This document shows positions 1 through 7,768 of a stretch of 10,957 bases of DNA, in pieces. Origin of the DNA: an uncultured Gemella sp. (lineage in GTDB: Bacteria; Bacillota; Bacilli; Staphylococcales; Gemellaceae); assembly GCA_945929765.1 (NCBI GenBank), contig CAMEOL010000020.1:1-10957 (forward strand). Reading direction: 5' to 3'. The notes below the pieces were generated by a model that was not told the origin of the DNA, searched no databases, and was given only the letters and a program-made list of their open reading frames with translations. Within the stretch, counting starts at the first letter, position 1; each line of letters starts with the position of its first letter. Position numbers and translations under genes: made by a program.

Positions 1-906
<906 letters not shown>

Positions 907-929
907 TTATTAACATGTAGATAGATACT

Positions 930-968
930 ATTTTAACATAATTTTATCTTTATATGTACATATATCAA
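930..968 (-). promoter_or_regulatory. putative sigma-A promoter of metG
   Basis: On the minus strand TTGATA (968–963) and TAAAAT (946–941) are 16 bp apart. A second candidate -10 just downstream is the extended form TGTTAAAAT (938–930), which has no good -35. Either would give a short leader of roughly 40–50 nt before metG. No T-box sequence or SAM-riboswitch-like structure is visible in that leader. The AT-rich background makes chance matches likely, so the exact hexamers are uncertain, but a promoter is expected here because the upstream unit ends in a terminator. Confidence 0.5.
951..964. repeat. 14-bp perfect palindrome in the metG promoter spacer
   Basis: TATATGTACATATA equals its own reverse complement and lies between the proposed -35 and -10 of metG, touching the -35. 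That is where a dimeric repressor would bind, but the sequence is almost all A and T, so chance is a real alternative. No regulator is assigned. Confidence 0.4.
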
Positions 969-989
969 AAATATTTTATAAATAATTCT

Positions 990-1052
990 TTCAAAACTAA
1001 AAGGAGTGACCACAAATAGTTATTTTTATCTATTTTCCAGTCTACTCCTTTT
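990..1052 (-). terminator. Rho-independent terminator after the thrS–cyclophilin unit
   Basis: Perfect 9-bp arms AAAAGGAGT (999–1007) and ACTCCTTTT (1044–1052) enclose 36 nt. Inside these, GAC pairs with GTC after a one-base bulge, and AAATAG pairs with CTATTT around a 10-nt loop, giving a two-tier hairpin. On the minus strand the stem runs into CTTTTAGTTTTG, a modest U-tract. On the plus strand it is followed by CCTTTTATTTTTC, so it could also stop transcription from the other side. It separates the cyclophilin gene from metG. Confidence 0.75.
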
Positions 1053-1128
1053 ATTTTTCATTAAATCAAATACTTTATAGTGATAGAACAAATATTGTTA
1101 CACTACTTTTAGGTAAAACTATTTTTGT

Positions 1129-1716
1129 TTAATCTATTACAATTTTTTCTATCACAACGTCTTCCACAGGCTTATCTTGAGCTCCAGTTTCTACTGAAGC
1201 TATTTTTTCTAATATATCTTTACCTTCAATAATTTGACCAAATACTGTATGTCTATGATCAAGCCATGGAGTTCCTCCATTTTTTGCATATTCTTCGACA
1301 GCTTCAACTGGCCATCCACCTGCTTCTAAATTAGCTAACATTGCATTATCTACATGTTTTGCTTGTACTACAAAAAATTGACTACCATTTGTATTTGGTC
1401 CTGCATTCGCCATACTTAATGCACCATAGAAATTAAAATAATCCATTGAAAATTCATCTTCAAAAGAATTACCCCAAATTGATTCTCCACCCATTCCTGT
1501 ACCAGTCGGATCTCCACCTTGAATCATAAAATCTTTTATTATTCGGTGGAAAATTATCCCGTCATAGTACCCATTTTGTGCATGAGTAATAAAGTTCTCT
1601 ACTGTTTTAGGAATATCTTTTTCGAACAATTTAAAAGTCATATCTCCTAAATTAGTTTTTATTGTTACTTTTCTTTCCCCTTCTTGAATTTCCGTCATTA
1701 ATTGTTTTAATGTCAT
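1129..1716 (-). CDS. cyclophilin-type peptidyl-prolyl cis-trans isomerase
   Basis: Cytoplasmic foldase that speeds cis/trans isomerisation of Xaa–Pro bonds. It is 195 residues, the usual size of the Bacillota cyclophilin, with no signal peptide or lipobox. The family core is plain: [15 protein letters not shown] (56–70) contains the catalytic arginine R58 and pocket residues F63, M64 and Q66; [10 protein letters not shown] (106–115) and W151/H156 in [10 protein letters not shown] complete the active site. Residues about 118–150 form the longer loop of this subfamily compared with E. coli PpiB; the whole closely resembles the 197-residue staphylococcal protein as I recall it. The ATG lies 2 nt after the thrS stop, and its ribosome site (AAGAGG) is inside the last codons of thrS, so the two genes are very probably co-transcribed and translationally coupled. 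It would then share the thrS T-box control. Family certain; physiological clients unknown. Confidence 0.96.
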   Translation of the reverse strand: MTLKQLMTEIQEGERKVTIKTNLGDMTFKLFEKDIPKTVENFITHAQNGYYDGIIFHRIIKDFMIQGGDPTGTGMGGESIWGNSFEDEFSMDYFNFYGALSMANAGPNTNGSQFFVVQAKHVDNAMLANLEAGGWPVEAVEEYAKNGGTPWLDHRHTVFGQIIEGKDILEKIASVETGAQDKPVEDVVIEKIVID

Positions 1717-1718
1717 AA

Positions 1719-3662
1719 TTATGCCTCTTTATTAATTTTTCTTTCTTTTATTTCTTTTAGTAAATCGTATTTAAATTGTTCATAACTTTTAGTTTTTTGA
1801 TTTTGTGATCCAAAAGTACGTACATTCACGTCTCTATCCGCTACTTCTTTATCTCCAATTACTAATGTATAAGGAATTTTTTTAGCTGCCGCTTCTCTTA
1901 TTTTATAACCAAGTTTTTCATTTCTATCGTCTAAAGAAACTTTAACACCTGCACGTTTTAAATCATCAAAAATTTCTCTAGAATAATCATAGTGATAATC
2001 GTTATTAACCGGAATAATTCTAACTTGATTTGGAGCTAACCAAGTAGGTAAGTCTCCTTTATATTCTTCTAGTAAGAAAGCTACTAAACGTTCCATAGTA
2101 GACACAACACCTCTATGAATTACAACAGGTCTATGTGCTTTTCCATCTTCACCAATATATTCAAGTTCGAATCTTTCTGGTAATAAGAAATCAAGCTGAA
2201 CTGTAGATAATGTTTCTTGTTTTCCTATTGCTGTTTCTACTTGAACATCAAGTTTTGGACCATAAAACGCCGCTTCTCCTTCAGCTTCTACATAATTTAA
2301 TCCTAGCTCATCTGCAGCTTCTTTTAGCATTCCTTGTGCATTTTCCCACATTGAATCATCATTAAAGTATTTTTCTGTATTTTCTGGATCTCTGTAAGAT
2401 AAACGATAGCTATATTTTTCTAAACCTAGATCTTTATATGCTTCTTGAATTAATGCTACTGTACGTTTAAATTCATCTTTTATTTGATCAGGACGAACAA
2501 AAATATGTGCGTCATTCAGAGTCATACCTCGAACACGTTGTAATCCACTTACAGCCCCACTTGCCTCATATCTGTGCATCATTCCTAATTCTGCAATACG
2601 AATTGGTAATTCTCTATATGAGTGACGTTCGTTTTTGTAAATCATCATGTGGTGAGGACAGTTCATTGGACGTAGGACCATTTCTTCATGATCCATCTTC
2701 ATTGGAGGGAACATATCATCTTGGTAGTGCTCCCAGTGCCCACTAGTTTTATACAAATCTACTGATGCTAAAACTGGTGTATACACGTGATCGTATCCTG
2801 CTTCAACTTCTTTATCGACTATATAACGTTCTATTGTACGACGAATTGTTGCCCCATTAGGTAGCCATAACGGTAATCCTGCTCCTACTTGTTGTGTAGT
2901 TGTAAATATTCCAAGTTCTTTACCTAGTTTTCTATGATCACGTTCTTTTGCCTCTTCTAATTTTTGTAAGTGATCTGCTAATGCGTCTTTTGTATAGAAT
3001 GCTGTTCCGTAAATACGTTGTAACATCTTATTATCACTATTTCCTCGCCAATAAGCCCCTGCAACTGATAATAATTTGAATTCTTTTATTTTCGCTGTGC
3101 TACTTACGTGCCCTCCACGACAAAGATCTGTAAATTCTCCTTGTGTATAGATCGTTATTGTCTCATCTTCTGGTAAGTCATTAATTAATTCTACTTTATA
3201 AGGATCTTTAGCAAAGATTTCTAATGCTTCTTCTCGACTAACTTCGCGACCTTCAATTTTGTGATTTTCGCTTATTAATTTCTTCATCTCTTTTTCGATA
3301 TTTTTTAGATCGTCTTCGTTTATTTTAACATCCATATCGAAATCGTAATAGAACCCTCCATCAATAGCAGGACCTACACCAAAATATACTTCTGCACCAT
3401 AAATTCTTCTTAGTGCTTGCGCTAATAAATGTGCAGATGAATGACGTAAAACATAAAGGCTATCAGCATCTTTATCATCTGCAGTAATTAGTTTTAACGA
3501 ACCGTCAGTAGTTATCACTCTATCCAATTCTAAATAGTTGTCGTCAATTTTAGCAGCTACAACCTTTTTCTTTAAACTTACACTGATACTTTCAGCTATA
3601 TCAAGTGCTGTTTTGTTTTCATATTCTCTAATGCTTCCATCTGGAAATGTTAATTTTACCAT
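1719..3662 (-). CDS. thrS: threonyl-tRNA synthetase
   Basis: Class II synthetase that charges tRNA-Thr, with editing of misacylated serine. From ATG at 3662 it is 647 residues, the normal length. Domains in order: TGS (about 1–62), editing/SAD domain (about 70–225) with H74, H78, C181 and H185 of its HxxxH and CxxxH motifs, catalytic core with motif 2 R364 in HRYE and motif 3 around [11 protein letters not shown] (516–526), then the anticodon-binding domain from about 545. The zinc ligands that recognise threonine are kept: C335, H386 and H516. The ATG at 3662 is chosen because AAAGGAG lies 6 nt upstream (3669–3675) and the protein then starts with the usual VKLTFPDG. The frame stays open further upstream to a TTG at 3800, but that stretch is the T-box and terminator, not protein. 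First gene of a two-gene unit with the cyclophilin. Confidence 0.98.
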   Translation of the reverse strand: MVKLTFPDGSIREYENKTALDIAESISVSLKKKVVAAKIDDNYLELDRVITTDGSLKLITADDKDADSLYVLRHSSAHLLAQALRRIYGAEVYFGVGPAIDGGFYYDFDMDVKINEDDLKNIEKEMKKLISENHKIEGREVSREEALEIFAKDPYKVELINDLPEDETITIYTQGEFTDLCRGGHVSSTAKIKEFKLLSVAGAYWRGNSDNKMLQRIYGTAFYTKDALADHLQKLEEAKERDHRKLGKELGIFTTTQQVGAGLPLWLPNGATIRRTIERYIVDKEVEAGYDHVYTPVLASVDLYKTSGHWEHYQDDMFPPMKMDHEEMVLRPMNCPHHMMIYKNERHSYRELPIRIAELGMMHRYEASGAVSGLQRVRGMTLNDAHIFVRPDQIKDEFKRTVALIQEAYKDLGLEKYSYRLSYRDPENTEKYFNDDSMWENAQGMLKEAADELGLNYVEAEGEAAFYGPKLDVQVETAIGKQETLSTVQLDFLLPERFELEYIGEDGKAHRPVVIHRGVVSTMERLVAFLLEEYKGDLPTWLAPNQVRIIPVNNDYHYDYSREIFDDLKRAGVKVSLDDRNEKLGYKIREAAAKKIPYTLVIGDKEVADRDVNVRTFGSQNQKTKSYEQFKYDLLKEIKERKINKEA

Positions 3663-3686
3663 TTTTTTCTCCTTTATACTTTTTGT

Positions 3687-3729
3687 AAAATAAAAAGTCC
3701 CTAAACAGACATCTTGTCTATTTAGGGAC
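3687..3729 (-). terminator. regulated terminator of the thrS T-box
   Basis: On the minus strand GTCCCTAAA (3729–3721) pairs perfectly with TTTAGGGAC (3705–3697). A U·G pair and AGAC/GTCT extend the stem to 14 bp around a 5-nt loop, and TTTTTATTTT follows (3696–3687). The 5' arm also contains the CCC that would pair with GGG of the T-box in the antiterminator, so the two folds exclude each other. Confidence 0.93.
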
Positions 3730-3915
3730 GAATAATTTCGTGGTACCACCCAATTTTGAAATATAAATATTTCCTCATTGTAGCAAGTAAAGTTTGCCAA
3801 ACTACATACATTTAAACGAGGTAGTAATAATTTATTATCTAATAGGTACTCTCAGCAACCATACCCTCTCTTTTATTAGAACCTTAAATATCGTGTCCTC
3901 TGTATATATTGATAT
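3687..3915 (-). promoter_or_regulatory. T-box riboswitch of thrS (tRNA-Thr sensing leader)
   Basis: The untranslated thrS leader holds the T-box TGGGTGGTACCACG (3752–3739), the hallmark of antiterminators that bind the free end of uncharged tRNA; its UGGU would pair with ACCA, implying A73 on the tRNA. A terminator hairpin follows at once. Stem I appears to be closed by GAGG (3900–3897) with CCTC (3821–3818). Inner helices TCTAATA/TATTAGA and ATTTA/TAAAT leave a loop containing ACT (3825–3823), a threonine codon, as the likely specifier. A 6-bp stem III (GAAATA/TATTTC, 3773–3758) sits just before the T-box. Uncharged tRNA-Thr should stabilise the antiterminator and allow thrS and the cyclophilin to be expressed. 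The class is certain; the specifier position was folded by eye. Confidence 0.95.
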
Positions 3916-3921
3916 GTAATG

Positions 3922-3950
3922 ATTTTAACACAAAGAATTTAATATTTCAA
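3922..3950 (-). promoter_or_regulatory. sigma-A promoter of the thrS unit
   Basis: TTGAAA (3950–3945) and TAAAAT (3927–3922) are exactly 17 bp apart, and TG at the -15/-14 position (TGTTAAAAT) gives an extended -10. The start point should fall near 3915, just before stem I of the T-box, leaving a leader of about 250 nt. The promoter starts within 30 bp of the dnaI stop and no terminator separates them, so read-through from dnaI would also meet the T-box. Confidence 0.8.
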
Positions 3951-3977
3951 TAGCTATCATGTGATTTATTCTATTTA

Positions 3978-4853
3978 TTATTGTCTTTCATTTCTTGCTT
4001 CTAAATACACCGGTTTCGCTAGCTGTCTTATTCTGTCTAAAATGCGCATCGCTTTTGTTTCGTCTATAGTGTTTCTTGTTGTTGAAAGAAACCCACTAAG
4101 ATCTGCTATTGACAAATTAGAAGTGAAGAATGTAATTAAATTTTCTGATGCACGATAATTTATTATCGGAACTAGTATCTCATCTCTAACAAATTCCGTA
4201 ATATTTTCTGCTCCTAAATCATCAATTATTAATATTTCTTGTTCACGCATAATATCAATAATCTCGTTATAGTCACCAGTCTTAATACTAGCTTTCATCT
4301 TTCTAACGAATTCTGGAAAATAGATAATTGCAGGTTCTTTACCCTTATCTTTTAAATAATTATAAACACAACCCATTAAATAAGATTTACCTATTCCTGT
4401 TTGACCGTATATATAAAGACCTTTTACCGTTTCTCCATTCAATATATTATCACAAATTGTTATTAATTCAGTTGCTAAAGCTACTTTTTTCTCTCCTGTA
4501 GAGAGATTTAAAAAATTTGATAACAGAATACTTTTAGGAATAAACATAGTTTTTATTCTGTTAGACCAACGTTGCTCTTCTCTAAACTTCTTCTGCTCTG
4601 GTGTCTCTGAATATTCCAAAACCACTTCATCTGACACATATTTTAAAACAGGAACATGGCCAATTGATGAAATATTTCTTTTTGATATATAGTAATTATA
4701 AAAAACTTGTAGTTGTCTATTAAACTTTTCTGGAGATATATTGTTTTGTTCTAAAAAAGATAATATTTCACTATCTGCTAGTAATTTTTCTTTAATTTTA
4801 TTACTTTCAACCGATATATTCATATTACCGTAAACACTTGATGCTTTTTTCAT
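3978..4853 (-). CDS. dnaI: primosomal helicase loader DnaI (AAA+ ATPase)
   Basis: Loads the replicative DNA helicase at the origin and at restarting forks, together with DnaB and DnaD. 291 residues. The N-terminal part (about 1–100) is the helicase-binding region. The C-terminal AAA+ module has Walker A GQTGIGKS (150–157, lysine 156), Walker B ILIIDD (207–212), sensor 1 TSN (244–246), and arginines in KAMRILDRIR (267–276) as candidate arginine-finger or sensor-2 residues. The FVRDE at 221–225 and PEFVRKMK at 180–187 are typical of DnaI rather than DnaC. Oddity: the cysteine cluster seen in the N-terminal domain of Bacillus DnaI is absent; residues 55–85 contain no cysteine. The ATG is 1 nt beyond the dnaB stop, with GAGAGGA upstream inside dnaB, so the pair is coupled. 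It is the last gene before the thrS promoter, with no terminator seen between. Confidence 0.95.
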   Translation of the reverse strand: MKKASSVYGNMNISVESNKIKEKLLADSEILSFLEQNNISPEKFNRQLQVFYNYYISKRNISSIGHVPVLKYVSDEVVLEYSETPEQKKFREEQRWSNRIKTMFIPKSILLSNFLNLSTGEKKVALATELITICDNILNGETVKGLYIYGQTGIGKSYLMGCVYNYLKDKGKEPAIIYFPEFVRKMKASIKTGDYNEIIDIMREQEILIIDDLGAENITEFVRDEILVPIINYRASENLITFFTSNLSIADLSGFLSTTRNTIDETKAMRILDRIRQLAKPVYLEARNERQ

Positions 4854-4854
4854 A

Positions 4855-6513
4855 TTACTTCAATCCTCTCTTTTCCAAAAGTTTTCTAAATTCACTATAA
4901 TTATCATTGTTTGTTTCTTCATAATTAGAGTTGTCATCTATATTCTGCAATTGTTTCTTTATATAATCTGGAGTTCTAACAATGTTAACTTTTCTATTTA
5001 TCTCATTTTTTGATTTATTTAATTTTTCTATGTCTTTTACTGTTTTTACTTTATTTTTAAACCAGTTTGCAGCGATACTCTCTATATAATTAATGTGCGG
5101 GATATCACTTTTAGAATCACTTTCATTGATTGCTTTTTCTAATATGTAGTTTAATATCTCATTAGAAAAATTATACTTTTCTTTAATAATATTTAAATCT
5201 TTTTCTAATTTTGTTGGTAATATAAACTCATATTTTAAACGAATAAAATCTACACTTTCCAAATTGTAATCTATCTTTTTGTCAATAGTATTACTACTAG
5301 ATGTATTAACTATAGAATTATTTTTTTCTAATTTGTTTTGTTTAAAACTATTACGTTGAGAATTTACAAAGTTTATAGCTGATAAAGCTGATACTAATCT
5401 TTTATTAGACCATGTACTTGCAATTTTATCTAAATAATTAAAATTAGGAACACCCGATGATTTACTTTCAATTATTGCATAATCCAAAAGAACGTTTAAC
5501 ACACCCGAATTAAAATTATACTTAGTCTGTAATTTATTAATATTTTCACCATCAATATTTGATAATATTATTTTATGTTTTTTATTTAAAAATTCGACAT
5601 AATTAATGTTATCTAATTTTTTAGCAAATGCTTCTTTTGGTGACAATTCCTTTGTTTCTGAATAACTTTCTTTTAACAGTTGCTTATTCAGCATTTCGTC
5701 TAATTCTGGTACATTTTGTTTTTTCACTGTAATAAACAACTGTGATAAATGTGTTTTTAGTTTTTCTATATTTAATTCTAACCCTACCGTATTATTATCT
5801 ACGGATTTCTCGATAGCATTAGCCATTTCAAGAGGTGTGACTTTATATAGATAGGCCAATCCTAAAATATCTTTTTTGATATCTTCATTATCTAACAATT
5901 CTTCTAAATATTTATTACTCAATAAATATATTAACTTATTTATATCAAAATTAAATTCCTCTAAATTAATGCTATAATCATAGCTTTCTGTTAATTCTTC
6001 AAATGAGAAAGTATCAATATTTTCATAACTATATACGTCCGTAAATTTTGCAGTAATATCTTTAAAAGTAGAGAAATCGATTTTATTATGCTGATATCTG
6101 TCTAGTAATATTTTATACTGCTCTTTTCCTATTTTCCCCTCTAGTAGAGTACTTAACAACGCTGAATTAAAAAAATTATAAAAAGAAAGAGGTTTAAGTA
6201 TTTTATACATATAAAATACTTTGTTATCTCTTTCTAAAACATAAGTTTTTAGTAATCCTAGTGCTTCTAGTTTCTTTCTTGCTAGCAAAAATCTCTTTAA
6301 GTCAATCGATAAATTATCAATTATATCAAAATGCAAAGTATTAGCAGTAATATTTTTATCATTTAGTAATTTTGTAAAAAAGTATTGATAAATTCTTATA
6401 GCATCATTCCCTATAATTGGTAAGTACAATAAATTCAATTCTTTCTCGTAACTAAAGTGAGAATAATCATTATAAACTAAATAATAATCTGCCCCTTTGA
6501 TATTACTATGCAT
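4855..6513 (-). CDS. dnaB: replication initiation / membrane attachment protein DnaB (Gram-positive type)
   Basis: Helicase-loading co-factor of Bacilli that works with DnaD and DnaI at oriC and in restart; not the E. coli DnaB helicase. Read from ATG at 6513 it is 552 residues. The N-terminal winged-helix region is followed by KVFYMYKILKPLSFYNFFNS (98–117), matching the Y..L.PLS..FF pattern of the family. Two DnaB/DnaD C-terminal-type repeats follow, marked by YLDKIASTW (360–368) and YIESIAANW (476–484), the YxxxIxxxW signature. This agrees with the DDBH1–DDBH2–DDBH2 layout known for DnaB. An Asn/Ser-rich linker (about 385–415) separates the repeats. It is longer than Bacillus DnaB (about 470). 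Start uncertain: a GTG at 6522 would add three residues, and neither start has a good ribosome site. Both overlap the end of the upstream ORF, so translation is probably coupled. dnaI follows after 1 nt. Confidence 0.9.
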   Translation of the reverse strand: MHSNIKGADYYLVYNDYSHFSYEKELNLLYLPIIGNDAIRIYQYFFTKLLNDKNITANTLHFDIIDNLSIDLKRFLLARKKLEALGLLKTYVLERDNKVFYMYKILKPLSFYNFFNSALLSTLLEGKIGKEQYKILLDRYQHNKIDFSTFKDITAKFTDVYSYENIDTFSFEELTESYDYSINLEEFNFDINKLIYLLSNKYLEELLDNEDIKKDILGLAYLYKVTPLEMANAIEKSVDNNTVGLELNIEKLKTHLSQLFITVKKQNVPELDEMLNKQLLKESYSETKELSPKEAFAKKLDNINYVEFLNKKHKIILSNIDGENINKLQTKYNFNSGVLNVLLDYAIIESKSSGVPNFNYLDKIASTWSNKRLVSALSAINFVNSQRNSFKQNKLEKNNSIVNTSSSNTIDKKIDYNLESVDFIRLKYEFILPTKLEKDLNIIKEKYNFSNEILNYILEKAINESDSKSDIPHINYIESIAANWFKNKVKTVKDIEKLNKSKNEINRKVNIVRTPDYIKKQLQNIDDNSNYEETNNDNYSEFRKLLEKRGLK

Positions 6514-7498
6514 TACCGTCACTCATTACTTCAATTATTATTTGTAAATATTCTAACGCAAAAATAAATTCTGGATTGTATTCATATTTAATCTTATCGT
6601 CATTTTTTAGTGGGGCATAAAATGATTTAACTAAAATTGGGTAAACGTTATTTAGTAACAATTTTGTGTTATCATTTTGGTATAAATCACGTAGAATTAT
6701 AAATAATTTTCTTACTATAGAGATGAATTCGTCTTTTGTTGGTGTTTTTATATTTGTATACGAAGCTATTTTAGTATTAAAACTTAAAATATCTTTTTTA
6801 TTCTCTTTGGCAACAAAATTCTTCATATCATCAACTAATGAATACATATAGTCAAAAAAGTTATTAATATCTAAAAGATAATCATTAGTAATAACTTTTG
6901 ACTCATCTGTCAATAACAATTGATTAATATTATAATCCGTCACAAATAAATACATCTTATACAAATCTGAGAATTCTATACTATTAAAAGTTCTATAATC
7001 ATTAACTATATCTTTTAAACTGTGACCTTCTTTATAAATATTGTAAATAGTATTCAACCAAACAAACTCATCAATTTTCTTTGAGTTTATTAAATTTATT
7101 AAATAATTGTTAAACTCGTACTCTGTTTCGTCTTTAAATAAATCGATAATATTTTCTTCAATCTCATCAATAATAGTAAAGAATTTCTCTGCTTCAATAG
7201 AATCAAAACCTTCTTCATTAAAACTACCTTTCAAATCAGCTTTAATTTTATCAAATAAATAAGGACTATCATCTGTAGAGTCTATTCTCTTTTGAAAAAC
7301 AGTATTATATCCTGGTTTCTTAGAGTAAAAATAATTTTCAATTGATTTATTAAATTTTAGCAGATTGCTCAAAGTTTTTATATATGTTACTTTAATATTA
7401 GGTTCATTTGAAATAAAATTAATTTTTTCTAAAGCTAATAAAATACTTTTTTTATTTTGTGCAGTCATTGCTAATAATTTTTCATCTTCAAGATACAT
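6506..7498 (-). CDS. unidentified protein, 330 residues, coupled to dnaB
   Basis: I do not recognise this protein. It is 330 residues, acidic and lysine/asparagine-rich, looks mostly helical, has no cysteine, a single tryptophan (W147), no signal peptide and no clear membrane segment, so it is probably soluble in the cytoplasm. No nucleotide-binding, HTH or catalytic motif was seen by eye. The start is well supported: GGAGGAG (7510–7504) sits 5–7 nt before ATG 7498, the best ribosome site of this unit, with a promoter just upstream. Its stop overlaps the dnaB start by 8 nt (ATG) or 17 nt (GTG), so it is the first gene of an ORF–dnaB–dnaI unit. In Bacillus this place is held by nrdR, but there is no zinc ribbon or ATP-cone here and the length is double. 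A link to replication start is inferred only from position. Base and codon use look like the neighbours. Confidence 0.85.
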   Translation of the reverse strand: MYLEDEKLLAMTAQNKKSILLALEKINFISNEPNIKVTYIKTLSNLLKFNKSIENYFYSKKPGYNTVFQKRIDSTDDSPYLFDKIKADLKGSFNEEGFDSIEAEKFFTIIDEIEENIIDLFKDETEYEFNNYLINLINSKKIDEFVWLNTIYNIYKEGHSLKDIVNDYRTFNSIEFSDLYKMYLFVTDYNINQLLLTDESKVITNDYLLDINNFFDYMYSLVDDMKNFVAKENKKDILSFNTKIASYTNIKTPTKDEFISIVRKLFIILRDLYQNDNTKLLLNNVYPILVKSFYAPLKNDDKIKYEYNPEFIFALEYLQIIIEVMSDGNA

Positions 7499-7523
7499 AT
7501 TATCTCCTCCATTCGTTAAATTT

Positions 7524-7552
7524 ATTTTACATCATTTTTAAAATAAAATCAA
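7524..7552 (-). promoter_or_regulatory. proximal promoter of the ORF–dnaB–dnaI unit
   Basis: TTGATT (7552–7547) and TAAAAT (7529–7524) are spaced by 17 bp on the minus strand. The start point would be near 7517, only about 20 nt before the start codon, just leaving room for the GGAGGAG ribosome site. Confidence 0.55.
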
Positions 7553-7631
7553 AGTATAGAAATAATAGATGGTGTAAAAATATTCTATTCACCCCCTTAA
7601 ATATCTTCCGTCTTTGATATTTTAAAATACA

Positions 7632-7659
7632 TTTATAAAAATGTTATAATTTTTTTCAA
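7632..7659 (-). promoter_or_regulatory. distal promoter candidate of the ORF–dnaB–dnaI unit
   Basis: TTGAAA (7659–7654) and TATAAA (7637–7632) are 16 bp apart on the minus strand. The -35 overlaps the U-tract of the purD terminator. A transcript from here would carry a leader of about 125 nt containing AAATATC/GATATTT (7-bp stem, 10-nt loop) and the SD-like AAGGGGGTG. Confidence 0.45.
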
Positions 7660-7730
7660 AAAACGTGAAAATATGATATTCACAGCATTCACTTTACTTA
7701 ACACTACCTATATAATCATATTTTCACGTT
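7658..7730 (-). terminator. Rho-independent terminator after purD
   Basis: A perfect 16-bp inverted repeat: AACGTGAAAATATGAT (7662–7677) and its reverse complement (7715–7730), 37 nt apart. The minus-strand stem ends in CGTTTTTTG, a run of six U. Between the arms an inner stem GTAGTGTT/AATGCTGT (with G·U pairs) closes a 10-nt loop, so this too is a two-tier hairpin. It lies 39 bp past the purD stop and ends the purH–purD unit. Confidence 0.88.
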
Positions 7731-7768
7731 CTTTATATTTATGTCGTTAATATTTTTTATTTTAATAT

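Noticed and set aside
910..939. Direct repeat TTAACAT at 910–916 and 933–939 in the metG leader
   Set aside because: Seven AT-rich bases, 23 bp apart; one copy is part of the extended -10 candidate and there is no third copy nearby.
1078..1105. Hairpin TAGTG/CACTA with inner AACAA/TTGTT between the cyclophilin stop and its terminator
   Set aside because: Short AT-rich arms, no U-tract on either strand, and a much better terminator is 25 bp further on.
3663..3800. In-frame extension of thrS upstream to a TTG at 3800 (46 extra residues)
   Set aside because: The stretch is the T-box and terminator hairpin. The ATG at 3662 has an ideal ribosome site and gives the normal ThrRS N-terminus.
7499..7768. 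Possible small RNA or coding gene in the purD–ORF gap
   Set aside because: The gap is explained by the purD terminator and two promoters; no reading frame has a start codon with a properly spaced ribosome site.
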